64,000 nucleotides of DNA from Thalassovita aquimarina (GCF_018219815.1 NZ_JADMKU010000003.1:124001-188000), one strand, 5' to 3'. Shown: positions 9,210 through 18,525, counted from the first letter of the stretch. The notes: generated by a model not told the origin, from the sequence alone. Program-made: numbers and translations.

Positions 9210-10205
9210 ATGACACTTGGATCGAAACTCGCCTGGGACGACACCGTTCTGCCGTTCCAGCTGGACAAAGCCGATATCCGCGGCCGCGTTGCGCGGCTCG
9301 ACGGGGTATTGGGCAATATTCTGGAACAGCACGACTACCCGCCGGTGGTTGAAGCTCTGGTCGCCGAGATGGCGCTTCTGACCGCGCTGATCGGCCAGAC
9401 GATCAAGCTGCGCTGGAAGCTGTCTCTGCAGGTGCAGTCGAAAGGTCCGGTGCGGATGATCGCCACCGATTACTACGGACCGACGAAAGAAGGCGAACCG
9501 GCCCGGATTCGCGCCTATGCCAGCTATGATGACGAGCGGCTGACCGACGGGACCCCGTTCGATCAGGTCGGCGAAGGCTATTTCGCGATCATGATCGACC
9601 AGGGCAAAGGCATGACGCCGTACCAGGGGCTGACGCCGCTGGCCGGCAAATCGCTGTCGGAATGTGCCGAAGCCTATTTCGCGCAGTCGGAACAGATCCC
9701 GACCCGGTTCGAGCTGAGTTTCGGCAAATCCACCCAGCCGGGTTCCGCCGAATCCTGGCGCGCCGGTGGCGTGATGATCCAGCACATGCCGAAAGCGTCA
9801 CCCTTCGCCAAGGGCAGCGAGGCCACCGGTGAAAGCGGGCTTCTTCACGCACGCGACCTGGTGGATGACGAGGCCGAGGAAAACTGGAACCGGGCCAATA
9901 TCCTGCTCGATTCGGTCGAGGAAATGGAACTGATCGGCCCGCATGTGACCGTGACCGACCTGTTGGTGCGTTTGTTTCACGAGGAACAGCCGCGGGTGTA
10001 CGATGCGCAGCCGGTCCGGTTCGGCTGTACCTGTTCCGAAGACCGCGTGCGCCAGACCCTGTCGATCTATTCCGCCAAGGACATCCAGAAGATGACCACG
10101 GAAGATGGACGGGTCACCGCCGATTGCCAGTTCTGCGGCGCGCATTACGATCTTGATCCCGAAACGGTCGGGTTCGATGCGAAAAAGACGCCGGGCGATG
10201 CCTGA
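9210..10205 (+). CDS. hslO: Hsp33 redox-regulated chaperone
   Basis: A 331-aa Hsp33 holdase. The zinc/redox switch is visible at the C-terminal end: Cys273 and Cys275 (CTC) and Cys306 and Cys309 (CQFC). Under oxidation plus heat these disulphide-bond, release zinc and activate the chaperone in the cytoplasm. The N-terminal 265 residues match the substrate-binding core. A heat-shock-type promoter sits just upstream, which agrees with the known RpoH control of hslO in other bacteria. The stop overlaps the start of the following NUDIX gene by eight bases, so they are translationally coupled. Confidence 0.95.
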   Translation: MTLGSKLAWDDTVLPFQLDKADIRGRVARLDGVLGNILEQHDYPPVVEALVAEMALLTALIGQTIKLRWKLSLQVQSKGPVRMIATDYYGPTKEGEPARIRAYASYDDERLTDGTPFDQVGEGYFAIMIDQGKGMTPYQGLTPLAGKSLSECAEAYFAQSEQIPTRFELSFGKSTQPGSAESWRAGGVMIQHMPKASPFAKGSEATGESGLLHARDLVDDEAEENWNRANILLDSVEEMELIGPHVTVTDLLVRLFHEEQPRVYDAQPVRFGCTCSEDRVRQTLSIYSAKDIQKMTTEDGRVTADCQFCGAHYDLDPETVGFDAKKTPGDA

Positions 10206-10794
10206 TCCTCTCGATCCGGTGATGCGGGCGCTGGGCCGTCCCAGCACGTCGTCATCAGATTTCGACCTCAATCCCGAATTTGAGCTGCCCGAGGGGCGCA
10301 AGCTGCGCGCCGCCGGCGTGTTGGTCGGATTTGTCGAGCGTCATGACGGGATCAAGCTGATCCTGACCAAGCGGGCCTCGCATCTGAAACATCACCCGGG
10401 GCAGATCGCCTTTCCGGGGGGGAAGGTCGACGAGGGCGATGCCGACGTGACCGCCGCGGCACTGCGCGAGGCGCATGAAGAAGTCGGGCTGCATCCCGAC
10501 ATGGCGCAGGTTCTGGGTCATCTGCCGTCGCATGAAACCGTGACCAGTTTTCAGGTCACACCGGTTCTGGCCCGGGTCAGCCCGGAGTTTTCGCCCATCC
10601 CCGAACCGGGCGAGGTGGACGAAGTGTTCGAGGTGCCGCTCCATCACATCGCCAACCCGGCAAATTTCCAGATTCAGGCGCGCCGATGGCGTGGCCGGAA
10701 GCGGCACTATTTCACCGTTCCTTTCGGTCCCTACTATATCTGGGGCGCAACCGCCCGTATCCTGCGGGGGTTGGCGGATCGGATGGCGGAATGA
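10198..10794 (+). CDS. CoA pyrophosphatase-type NUDIX hydrolase (NudL/YeaB-like)
   Basis: A 198-aa NUDIX protein. The start was placed at the ATG at 10198, which overlaps the hslO stop; a longer reading into hslO is not credible. It has HHPGQIAFPGGKVDEGD followed by AALREAHEEVGL (about residues 66-99). The PGQIAFPGGK sequence just before the NUDIX box is characteristic of the CoA pyrophosphatase (NudL/PCD1-type) group, which hydrolyses CoA to 4'-phosphopantetheine and 3',5'-ADP. It is the middle gene of hslO-nudL-cca, overlapping both neighbours, so cotranscription is very likely. Confidence 0.85.
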   Translation: MPDPLDPVMRALGRPSTSSSDFDLNPEFELPEGRKLRAAGVLVGFVERHDGIKLILTKRASHLKHHPGQIAFPGGKVDEGDADVTAAALREAHEEVGLHPDMAQVLGHLPSHETVTSFQVTPVLARVSPEFSPIPEPGEVDEVFEVPLHHIANPANFQIQARRWRGRKRHYFTVPFGPYYIWGATARILRGLADRMAE

Positions 10795-11936
10795 AGATTG
10801 CGGATGCGTGGATAACCCAACCTGAAACACAGGCCGTTTGCCGCGCCCTGACCGAGGCCGGGTACAAGGCCTATTTCGTCGGCGGTTGCGTGCGCAACGC
10901 GCTGCTGCGGACCCCGGTCAGCGATCTGGACATTTCCACCGACGCGGTCCCGGAAAAGGTGATCGAACTGGCCCGCAACGCCGGGCTGAAGGCGATCCCC
11001 ACCGGGATCGATCATGGCACGATCACGGTGGTTTCGGGTCACATTCCGCATGAAATCACCACTTTCCGCCGCGACGTGGAAACCGATGGCCGCCGCGCAG
11101 TGGTGGCGTTTTCCAGCCATATGATCGACGATGCGAAACGGCGCGATTTCACCATGAATGCGCTTTACGCCGATTCGGCTGGCAATATCTCCGATCCGCT
11201 GGGTGAAGGGATCGACGATCTGTCGGCACGCCGGGTCCGGTTCATCGAAGATCCCGAACTGCGCATCCGCGAAGATTACCTGCGCATCCTGCGGTTTTTC
11301 CGCTTCCACGCCTGGTACGGTGATTCGTTCGGCGGCCCGGATCCCGAGGCGCTGGCCGCGATCGCGGCGAATCTGGACGGGATAGAGACGCTTTCGCGCG
11401 AACGGATCGGTGCGGAGATGCGCAAATTGCTGGCCGCGCCGGAACCGGCGCCAGCGGTCGCCTCGATGCGGATGACCGGCACCTTGGCGCGGGTCCTTGA
11501 AGGGTCCGACGACCGGGCATTGGGGCCGCTGGTATCGATCGAGCATCATTTTCACATGGCGCACGATCCCATGCTGCGGCTGGCCTGTCTTGGCGGTGAC
11601 GGCCACGGGCTGCGCCTGTCGAACGGGGAAAAAAAGCGGCTGCAGCTTTATCGCGATGGCATGGCATCGGTGACGGGCGCGGCGGAACTGGGGTATCGAC
11701 ACGGGGCCGAGGCCGCCATCGGCATCCTTGCGCTGCGCGCCGCGATGTTGGAACAGCCGTTGGCCGAATCCGAGGTCGCAGAGGCGAAATCGGCGGCCGG
11801 GCGCGAATTCCCGGTGAAAGCCGCTGACCTGATGCCCGATTATCAGGGGCCGGCTTTGGGCGCGCGGCTGAAACAGCTGGAGGCGGAGTGGATCGCTTCA
11901 GGTTTCACGTCGGGTAAGGACCAGTTGTTGGGCTGA
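10791..11936 (+). CDS. cca: CCA tRNA nucleotidyltransferase / polynucleotide adenylyltransferase family
   Basis: A 381-aa class II nucleotidyltransferase. GGCVRNALL (about residues 24-32) and the catalytic DLDISTDA (about 45-52) identify the head domain; a second motif RRDFTMNALY (about 118-127) and EDYLRILRFFRF follow, as in CCA-adding enzymes. It builds or repairs the 3' CCA end of tRNA. It begins at an ATGA overlap with the preceding NUDIX stop, so the heat-shock promoter upstream of hslO would also drive it. Poly(A) polymerase is a related alternative, but length and the short C-terminus fit alphaproteobacterial CCA enzymes. Confidence 0.88.
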   Translation: MKIADAWITQPETQAVCRALTEAGYKAYFVGGCVRNALLRTPVSDLDISTDAVPEKVIELARNAGLKAIPTGIDHGTITVVSGHIPHEITTFRRDVETDGRRAVVAFSSHMIDDAKRRDFTMNALYADSAGNISDPLGEGIDDLSARRVRFIEDPELRIREDYLRILRFFRFHAWYGDSFGGPDPEALAAIAANLDGIETLSRERIGAEMRKLLAAPEPAPAVASMRMTGTLARVLEGSDDRALGPLVSIEHHFHMAHDPMLRLACLGGDGHGLRLSNGEKKRLQLYRDGMASVTGAAELGYRHGAEAAIGILALRAAMLEQPLAESEVAEAKSAAGREFPVKAADLMPDYQGPALGARLKQLEAEWIASGFTSGKDQLLG

Positions 11937-11999
11937 GCCGCCCTTGTCCTTCGTTTCAGCGTGCTATCTCATGGCAGGCAGTTTGCCCGTGAGTTTGCC

Positions 12000-13838
12000 A
12001 TGACAACCCGATTGATTGATCCTTTTCGCCCGTCCGACCGTCCGCCGCCGCAAAAACTTGCTGCTTTTATCCGCTGGGCGCTGGCCGATGCCTGGGGCGC
12101 GGTCGGGGTTGCTGCGGTGCTGTCCAGCGCCGCTGGCATGTTCGATGCCGGCACCGCCTACCTGCTGGGCAAGGTGATCGACAGCACGACGGGTGCCGCG
12201 CCGGAAGGTTACTTTTCTGGCTCCAACCTTGCCCTGATCGGCTTTGGCGTGGCGTTTTTCATCCTGATCCGGCCTGTTGTCTTCGGTCTGTCGGCGCTGG
12301 CCAACGGGGTGATCCTTGGTCCCAACGTGACGCCCTTGGTCCTGTCGCGCCTGCATCGCTGGACTCTGGGCCAGTCGGTGGAATTTTTCGACAATGATTT
12401 CGCCGGGCGGATCGCGCAGAAACAGATGCAGGCGGCCAATGCGCTGGCGCAGGTGACACTGGAATCGATCCATGTGGTGACCTTCGCCATGGCTTCGGTC
12501 ATCGGGTCGGTGGTGCTGCTTCTGACCATCGATTTCCGCATCGCTTTGACCTTTTTAGGCTGGTTTAGTCTTTATATCCTGCTGATCCGCTGGTTCCTGC
12601 CGCGGGTGCGCAAACGCGCCGGCGCACGGGCGGGCGCGCGCGCAGCGGTGTCGGGGCAGGTGGTCGATACCATCACCAATATCAAGACGGTGAAGCTCTT
12701 CGCGCTGGCCGATCACGAAGACCGCGCCGCGTTGGGCGCGATGGACGTGTTCCGCGACAAGGCGCTGCAATTCGGGTGGCTGTCCACCGGGTTCCGGTTG
12801 TCGCTGATGTTCGTGGCCGGGCTGCTGCCGATCTTGCTGATCGGGGCGACGCTGTGGCTATGGTCGCTGGGGCAGGCGACGGCGGGGGACATCGTGGCCG
12901 CCGGCACCGTGTCGCTGCGGCTGTCGCAGATGACCGGCTGGTTCAGTTTTTCGCTGATGGGCATCTATGCCAGCCTCGGCGAGGTCGAGGATGGGATGAA
13001 AACGCTGACCCCGCGGGTGCGGCTGGAAAACGCGGCCGGTGCGGGGGATCTGCGGGTGGAACAGGGCGAGATCGCGCTGCGCGATGTCAGTTTCGCCTAT
13101 GGCCGCGAAATCGGCGGGGTCAGCGATGTCGACCTGGTGGTGCGCCCCGGCGAAAAGCTGGGCATCGTCGGCGCCTCGGGGGCGGGGAAATCGACGCTGG
13201 TGGCGCTGCTGCTGCGGCTTTACGACCCCGAGGAAGGGCATCTGGAAATCGACGGCCAAGACCTGCGCAGCGTCACGCAGGAAAGCCTGCGCCAACAGAT
13301 TGGCATGGTCACGCAGGAAACCGCGATGTTCAACCGGTCGGCGCGCGACAACATCCTGTATGGCCGCCCCGATGCCAGCGAGGCCGAAATGATCGCGGCG
13401 GCGCAAAAGGCCGAGGCGCATGATTTCATCCTGACCCTGCGCGATCACGAGGGGCGCGAGGGATACGCGGCCTACCTTGGCGAACGCGGGGTGAAACTGT
13501 CGGGCGGGCAACGCCAGCGCATCGCCTTGGCCCGCGCGATCCTGAAGGACGCGCCGATTCTGGTGTTGGACGAAGCGACCAGCGCCTTGGACAGCGAGGT
13601 GGAGGCGGCGATCCAGACCGCGCTGGAACGGGTGATGGAGGGCAAGACCGTGCTGGCCATCGCCCACCGCCTGTCGACGATTTCGCAGATGGACCGGATC
13701 ATCGTGCTGGATCAGGGCCGTATCGTGGAACAGGGAACCCATGACGAATTGCTGGTACTGGGCGGGCTGTACGCGCGCTACTGGGAACGGCAATCGGGCG
13801 GGTTCATCGGGTCGGATGCGGCGGAAGCGGCCGAATAG
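12000..13838 (+). CDS. ABC exporter, fused permease-ATPase (MsbA/ATM-like)
   Basis: A 612-aa half-transporter. The N-terminal part (about 1-330) has six hydrophobic segments; the ATPase follows with Walker A GASGAGKST (391-399), signature LSGGQ (500-504), and Walker B ILVLDEATSALD (about 519-530). Homodimers of this type export lipids, peptides or metal-thiol compounds from cytoplasm to periplasm. The substrate cannot be deduced. The ATG at 12000 gives the family-typical start MTTRLID; the earlier in-frame GTG at 11961 is less likely. It lies 63 bases after cca and 38 bases before the methyltransferase gene, all codirectional. Confidence 0.88.
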   Translation: MTTRLIDPFRPSDRPPPQKLAAFIRWALADAWGAVGVAAVLSSAAGMFDAGTAYLLGKVIDSTTGAAPEGYFSGSNLALIGFGVAFFILIRPVVFGLSALANGVILGPNVTPLVLSRLHRWTLGQSVEFFDNDFAGRIAQKQMQAANALAQVTLESIHVVTFAMASVIGSVVLLLTIDFRIALTFLGWFSLYILLIRWFLPRVRKRAGARAGARAAVSGQVVDTITNIKTVKLFALADHEDRAALGAMDVFRDKALQFGWLSTGFRLSLMFVAGLLPILLIGATLWLWSLGQATAGDIVAAGTVSLRLSQMTGWFSFSLMGIYASLGEVEDGMKTLTPRVRLENAAGAGDLRVEQGEIALRDVSFAYGREIGGVSDVDLVVRPGEKLGIVGASGAGKSTLVALLLRLYDPEEGHLEIDGQDLRSVTQESLRQQIGMVTQETAMFNRSARDNILYGRPDASEAEMIAAAQKAEAHDFILTLRDHEGREGYAAYLGERGVKLSGGQRQRIALARAILKDAPILVLDEATSALDSEVEAAIQTALERVMEGKTVLAIAHRLSTISQMDRIIVLDQGRIVEQGTHDELLVLGGLYARYWERQSGGFIGSDAAEAAE

Positions 13839-13876
13839 GGCTTCCGAAGCGGGCATTCGCGCGCTATTGGGCGCGC

Positions 13877-15100
13877 ATGAGCGAATTCACCATCATACGA
13901 CTGGGCCATCAGGGCGATGGCATCGCCGAGGGGCCGGTTTTCGCCCCGATGACCCTGCCGGGCGAGGTCGTCAGCGGAACGCTGGACGGCAACCGTTTGC
14001 GCGATTTGCGGATCGTGACGCCGTCCGGTGATCGCGTCGCCGCCCCCTGTCGCCATTACAAGAGCTGCGGCGGCTGCCAGTTGCAGCACGCCTCGGACAC
14101 GTTCGTGGCCGACTGGAAGCTGGGTGTGGTGCGCCAGGCGCTGGCGGCGCAGGGGTTGGAAGCCGAATTCCGCCCCATCGTGACATCGGCCCCGAAAACC
14201 CGCCGCCGGGCGAGCCTGTCGGTCAAGCGCACCAAGAAGGGTGCGATGGCCGGGTTCCACGCGCGCGGGTCGGACGTGATCATTCAGATCCCCGATTGCC
14301 AGCTGCTGAATCCCAACCTGATGGCGGCGATCCCGGTGGCCGAAAAGCTGGCCACGATCGGTGGCAGCCGGAAGGGCGAACTGAGCGTCCTGGTCACCCT
14401 GTCCGAGGTGGGGCTCGATATCGCGGTGAGCGGCGGCAAGGAACTGGACGAGCCTCTGCGGCTGGCGCTTTCGGCCGAAACAGAGACGCATAAGCTGGCG
14501 CGGCTGGCCTGGGATGGCGAAGTGATCGGCCAGCGCGAACCGCCCGTTCAACGCTTCGGCAAGGCGCTTGTCGCGCCGCCGCCGGGCGCCTTCATGCAGG
14601 CCACGCCGGATGGCGAAGCCGCCCTGCTGGCCGCCGTGCGCGAAATCGTTGGGAATGCGGCGCAGGTGGCGGACCTGTTCGCCGGTTGCGGCACCTTCGC
14701 GCTGCCCTTGGCCGAACGGGCCGAGGTGCACGCGGTCGAGGGCGAGGCGGCGATGGTTGCGGCGCTTGACCTGGGATGGCGCCGGGCCGAGGGGCTAAAG
14801 AAGGTCACGCACGAGGCGCGCGACCTGTTCCGCCGCCCCTTGATGCCCGACGAGCTGCGCAAATTCGACGCCGTGGTGATCGATCCGCCGCGCGCCGGGG
14901 CCGAGGCGCAGGTCAGGGAACTGGCCGGCTCCGAGGTGCCCAAGATCGCCTTCGTGTCCTGCAATCCGGTCACCTTCGCGCGCGACGCCCGGATCCTGAC
15001 CGAGGCGGGGTATGATTTGCAGTGGGTGCAGGTGGTGGATCAGTTCCGCTGGTCCGCCCATGTCGAACTTGTCGCGTATTTTACCGGGAAAGACGTCTGA
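13877..15100 (+). CDS. RlmD/RumA-type 23S rRNA (uracil-C5)-methyltransferase
   Basis: A 407-aa SAM-dependent RNA methyltransferase of the TrmA/RlmC/RlmD family. A short TRAM-like N-terminus is followed by four cysteines for a [4Fe-4S] cluster (Cys58, Cys64, Cys67, Cys141). Then come the SAM motif DLFAGCGTF (267-275), DPPRAGA (336-342) and the catalytic nucleophile Cys362 in FVSCNP. These features together place it in the iron-sulfur RlmC/RlmD branch. The exact uridine (probably 1939 or 747 of 23S rRNA) is inferred. It follows the ABC exporter by 38 bases. Confidence 0.9.
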   Translation: MSEFTIIRLGHQGDGIAEGPVFAPMTLPGEVVSGTLDGNRLRDLRIVTPSGDRVAAPCRHYKSCGGCQLQHASDTFVADWKLGVVRQALAAQGLEAEFRPIVTSAPKTRRRASLSVKRTKKGAMAGFHARGSDVIIQIPDCQLLNPNLMAAIPVAEKLATIGGSRKGELSVLVTLSEVGLDIAVSGGKELDEPLRLALSAETETHKLARLAWDGEVIGQREPPVQRFGKALVAPPPGAFMQATPDGEAALLAAVREIVGNAAQVADLFAGCGTFALPLAERAEVHAVEGEAAMVAALDLGWRRAEGLKKVTHEARDLFRRPLMPDELRKFDAVVIDPPRAGAEAQVRELAGSEVPKIAFVSCNPVTFARDARILTEAGYDLQWVQVVDQFRWSAHVELVAYFTGKDV

Positions 15101-15171
15101 GAACTCGATAACCGCTCCTCATTTCGGCGGATATGCTGTATAAATTAGCAAAAAAATAAAACGAGGCAGGC

Positions 15172-15672
15172 ATGAAGCGGTTTCTGAAACTGTTGACGAT
15201 GGGATTTGTCCTGTGCGCCGTGGCGGCGTGCAGTTCTAAGTTCAGATCCTATCAGGGTGCAGAAGTCACCGGCGTGGTCGTTCAGAAGGAAAAGCGCCTG
15301 TTGCACCTGATGCACGAAGACAAGGCGCTGAAAAGCTACCAGATCGGGCTGGGCAATGAACCTGTCGGCCAAAAGACCCGGCTCGGCGACGGCAAGACGC
15401 CCGAAGGCACCTATCGGATCAATCGCCGCAATCCCAACAGTCGCTTCCATCTGTCCTTGGGGATTTCCTATCCCGATGCCTCTGCCTGGCGGCTTGCCCG
15501 GGAAGCGGGCAACGATCCCGGCGGTGATATTTTCATCCACGGGCAGGGACGGGATTACGATCCGACGAAGGGCCGCGACTGGACCGCCGGATGCATTGCC
15601 GTGACTGACCGCGAGATCGAGCAGATCTATGCGATGGTCAAGGACGGCACGCCGATTACGATCTATCCCTGA
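15172..15672 (+). CDS. Lipoprotein L,D-transpeptidase (YkuD domain)
   Basis: A 166-aa protein with a lipobox ending in Cys20 (VAAC), so it is probably anchored to a membrane on the periplasmic side. The rest is one YkuD domain with the catalytic pair His123 (HGQG) and Cys141 (TAGC). L,D-transpeptidases crosslink peptidoglycan stem peptides at the third residue or attach proteins to them. A GAGGCAGGC ribosome binding site precedes the ATG, after an AT-rich stretch. It is convergent with the desaturase gene six bases away. A second, Tat-exported YkuD protein is encoded 1.9 kb downstream. Confidence 0.9.
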   Translation: MKRFLKLLTMGFVLCAVAACSSKFRSYQGAEVTGVVVQKEKRLLHLMHEDKALKSYQIGLGNEPVGQKTRLGDGKTPEGTYRINRRNPNSRFHLSLGISYPDASAWRLAREAGNDPGGDIFIHGQGRDYDPTKGRDWTAGCIAVTDREIEQIYAMVKDGTPITIYP

Positions 15673-15678
15673 CGCCGG

Positions 15679-16695
15679 TCAGAGGTCGACCTGGGCATTC
15701 GCGGGGTGCCGCACGGGGGGCTTGGGAAACGGTACCATGCGGCAGGTTTCTTCGTCCCAGAGTTTCCAGCGCAGACATCCGAGCCCTTCGAGAAAACCGA
15801 TCCGGACCGATCTGAAATGCGGCGACAGTTCCCGGTGGCAGCGTTTCAGGTTGTAGCAGGGGATATTGGCGTTCAGGTGGTGCAGGTCGTGATAGGCGAT
15901 GTTGGCGGTGCACAGGTCGAAGAACCATCCGAAATCCAGCACCGCCGAGCCCTGCATCGCCGCGGTTTCGAAATCCAGATCGGGTTTGCGGCTCCAGTAC
16001 ACGGTTTCGAAATTATGCTGAACGTAAGGAATGATCACGCCGCAGGAGGTGCCGATCACCACCGACCCCAGCCAGACCAGCAGCGCGATCGGGCCGAAGC
16101 CAAGATAAAGCGCGGCCAGAACACCGGCCACCATAATATCATGCACGATCACGTCGCCGATACCGGAAGCGCGCGCATTGCGCGGCCAGCGGTACATCAC
16201 GGCATAAAGCAGCGTCGGCCCGATGATGAACAGCACGAAAAAGCTGCGATAGATCCGATAGCCAAGCCTGCGCCACCACGGCGCAGCCTGATATTCGGCA
16301 ACCGTCATGACGTAGATTTCGGTCGCGTCGCGCCGGTCGAGGTCGCCGATATGGGCGTGATGCAGATTGTGGTTATAGCGCGTCGCCTTGTAGGGCGTCA
16401 GCGTGAAGGGCGACAGGAAAGATCCGACAAGGTCGTTGATCCGGCGGGTGGTGAAAAACGAACCGTGGCCGCAATCGTGCTGCAGCATGTAAAGCCGTAC
16501 CGCAGCGGTTCCGTTCACGCACATCAAGGGCAGGGCCAGCGGCCAGTACTGCGTTTTCGCCAGCAGGATCGCGGCGATCAGAGCCGCGATGTAGATGGCA
16601 AGCGTGACAACGACATTGACCGTGGCGATGGTGTTGTTGCGGTCGGTATATGCCCGGGTCAATTGCCTCAGGCTCGGCCCTTGACCGTTCCCCAT
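15679..16695 (-). CDS. Membrane fatty acid desaturase
   Basis: A 338-aa integral membrane di-iron desaturase. Three histidine boxes are visible: HDCGH (73-77), HNLHH (109-113) and HDLHH (269-273), arranged between hydrophobic segments at about 26-46, 50-70, 150-170 and 190-225. It would introduce a double bond into an acyl lipid chain. I used the ATG at 16693-16695 (MGNGQG); an in-frame extension of about 47 residues upstream is not family-like. Related FA_desaturase proteins can act on carotenoids or sphingolipids, so the substrate is open. It is convergent with the L,D-transpeptidase gene. Confidence 0.88.
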   Translation of the reverse strand: MGNGQGPSLRQLTRAYTDRNNTIATVNVVVTLAIYIAALIAAILLAKTQYWPLALPLMCVNGTAAVRLYMLQHDCGHGSFFTTRRINDLVGSFLSPFTLTPYKATRYNHNLHHAHIGDLDRRDATEIYVMTVAEYQAAPWWRRLGYRIYRSFFVLFIIGPTLLYAVMYRWPRNARASGIGDVIVHDIMVAGVLAALYLGFGPIALLVWLGSVVIGTSCGVIIPYVQHNFETVYWSRKPDLDFETAAMQGSAVLDFGWFFDLCTANIAYHDLHHLNANIPCYNLKRCHRELSPHFRSVRIGFLEGLGCLRWKLWDEETCRMVPFPKPPVRHPANAQVDL

Positions 16696-16892
16696 TCCGA
16701 TCTTTCCCTGTCCGTCTTTCGTCGTCGCGCCTGTTCCGGCAGCATTTTGAAAAAGGGTGCATGCTGACGGGCGGTGCACAAGTCCAAATTGCGGCATCCG
16801 CGCGATGGGGCCGGTCGAGTGTGGAGAACGCGCCACGCCGTGCGGCGGGGACGGCGTGGTTCGGGGTCAGGGATGGTTTCGCGACGGGCTGC

Positions 16893-17414
16893 TCAGCCGC
16901 CCATCACCAGGGTCCACCAGATCTTGCCATTGGGTTCCTGGTGCCAGGCAAATCCCATTCCGGTCGCCTTGGGATCGAGGATGACCCGGCGGGTGTCGGT
17001 CTGATCCATCCAGGCGCCGAGGGTTTCGATTTCGGTTTCATAGGTTTCCGAAATCGTTTCGCCGCGGAACTCTCCTGCGTATCCGACCCGCTTGACCCGA
17101 TCCATCGGCGACGATCCATCGGATCCGAAATGCCACGGCCGGTTCTGCACCGACATGTCGCGGGCATGGGTGGCGGAGGCGGCGTTGAGCTGCGCGTTCA
17201 GTTCGACCGGAGCGGAGCCGGCGGCCTGGCGCAGGGCGTTGACCGAATCCAGCATCCTGTACTGGATTGCCGAGGTGTCGCCGGCCCGGATCCGATAGAG
17301 CTTTGGCAGTGGTTTGCCATCAGGGCCCACTGCCGGGTTCGAATCGACACAGGCCGAAAGCGACAAGACGGAGATGAGGACAAGACCGATAAGACGCAGC
17401 ATTTCTTTCACCAC
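16893..17414 (-). CDS. CAP (SCP/PR1)-domain lipoprotein
   Basis: A 173-aa protein with a signal peptide ending in a lipobox (LSAC, Cys22), then a CAP domain: NALRQAAG, HARDMS near the middle and a C-terminal WHQEPNGKIWWTLVMG sheet. Bacterial CAP proteins are secreted and poorly understood. The Met at codon 5 is an alternative start and would still keep the signal peptide. It sits between the desaturase and a Tat-exported L,D-transpeptidase gene and is divergent from the latter, so it belongs to an envelope-related neighbourhood. Confidence 0.85.
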   Translation of the reverse strand: MVKEMLRLIGLVLISVLSLSACVDSNPAVGPDGKPLPKLYRIRAGDTSAIQYRMLDSVNALRQAAGSAPVELNAQLNAASATHARDMSVQNRPWHFGSDGSSPMDRVKRVGYAGEFRGETISETYETEIETLGAWMDQTDTRRVILDPKATGMGFAWHQEPNGKIWWTLVMGG

Positions 17415-17570
17415 ACAAGGAAATCTGGAAAAGTCCTATATCGCCATGCGTTGCGATTCAAACCCACATAAGCGTGAGTTGACCTATTGACGGGTGTTTG
17501 ATTTGCGACTGAGGCTTTCGCGCCATAATATGCGCGCTGTTGCGGCATATGCGGCGAGTGGAGACTATCG

Positions 17571-18173
17571 ATGACTGAAGATCGCGTGAACAAGTTGAAT
17601 CGGCGGGGATTCCTGGCAGGAACGGCGGCGCTTATTGGCAGCCCGGTCCTGGCCCAGGACGTTGACGGTGCGGACAGCGTCGAAGTGGAAAAGGACGTCT
17701 CCGCCACGGTGCGCCACAATATCTCAAGTTTCCGTTCGATGGACTGGCAGCCCTATTTCAGCAGCCTGAAAAACGGTGCGATCCTGGTCGATATCGACTC
17801 GCGGGCGCTGCATTTCTGGTCCGAGGATGGCGAGACTTACAAACTATACCCTTCCAGCGTGCCGCTGACCGACGAATTGACCCGCCGGGGACGCACCCGG
17901 GTGGTGCGCAAGGTCGTAGGGCCGGAATGGCGGCCGACGCCGTCGATGAAGAAACGCAATCCGGAATGGCCCGATTTCATCCCGGCAGGGCCGGAAAATC
18001 CGCTTGGCACCCACGCGCTTTACCTCAGCTGGACCTACTACCGCATTCACGGCACGCACGACACGCGCAAGATCGGCAGGCGGTCCTCCAACGGCTGCAT
18101 CGGGCTCTACAACGAACACATTTCCGAACTTTACGGGCTGACAAAGGTCGGTACGCAAGTGTTGCTTATTTGA
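17571..18173 (+). CDS. Tat-exported L,D-transpeptidase (YkuD domain)
   Basis: A 200-aa protein. NRRGFLAG (residues 10-17) followed by a hydrophobic run and VLAQ (27-30) is a twin-arginine signal with a likely cleavage site after Ala29. The remainder is a YkuD domain with His160 (IHGTH) and the nucleophile Cys176 (SNGCIGL). It acts on periplasmic peptidoglycan. It differs from the lipoprotein homologue at 15172 in export route and in having a longer N-terminal domain, so the two are not recent duplicates. It is followed by 146 AT-rich bases and the 60-aa membrane protein gene. Confidence 0.9.
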   Translation: MTEDRVNKLNRRGFLAGTAALIGSPVLAQDVDGADSVEVEKDVSATVRHNISSFRSMDWQPYFSSLKNGAILVDIDSRALHFWSEDGETYKLYPSSVPLTDELTRRGRTRVVRKVVGPEWRPTPSMKKRNPEWPDFIPAGPENPLGTHALYLSWTYYRIHGTHDTRKIGRRSSNGCIGLYNEHISELYGLTKVGTQVLLI

Positions 18174-18319
18174 CGCCAAACCGGCGAACTGAGCGGAATC
18201 TGGGTCAACTAGTATTTGCAATCTGGCGGATTTGCTTGTTAGAAAATAAAACAAGGCATGTCTTAGGTGCTTAGTGCCATAAATTGATGCGCGCTAAGCA
18301 ATTAATTGGAGAGAATATC

Positions 18320-18502
18320 ATGAAAAAACTCGTTCTGGCCGCTACTCTGTCCGTTGCCGCTTCGACCGCATTCGCCGGCAGCATGGCTGAGCCCGTCATG
18401 GAACCGGCCGTCATCGTCGAAGAAGCCGCAAGCTCGTCGAACGCTGGCATCATCGTGCCGCTGGTTCTGCTGGCGGTCGTTGCCGCAGTCGCAGCCAACT
18501 AA
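18320..18502 (+). CDS. Small secreted or inner-membrane protein of unknown function (60 aa)
   Basis: A 60-aa protein: signal peptide (residues 1-19, ending AFA), a short acidic Ala-rich linker, and a C-terminal hydrophobic helix (about 43-59). If the signal is cleaved, the mature product is about 40 residues with one membrane anchor. TTGGAGAG lies eight bases before the ATG, and a perfect terminator follows 23 bases after the stop, so it is a monocistronic, probably strongly expressed gene. It is convergent with hemH. I do not recognise a function; small proteins of this shape occur beside hemH in Rhodobacterales to my knowledge. Confidence 0.75.
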   Translation: MKKLVLAATLSVAASTAFAGSMAEPVMEPAVIVEEAASSSNAGIIVPLVLLAVVAAVAAN

Positions 18503-18525
18503 GCGATCTTCGCGATACGAATTGG

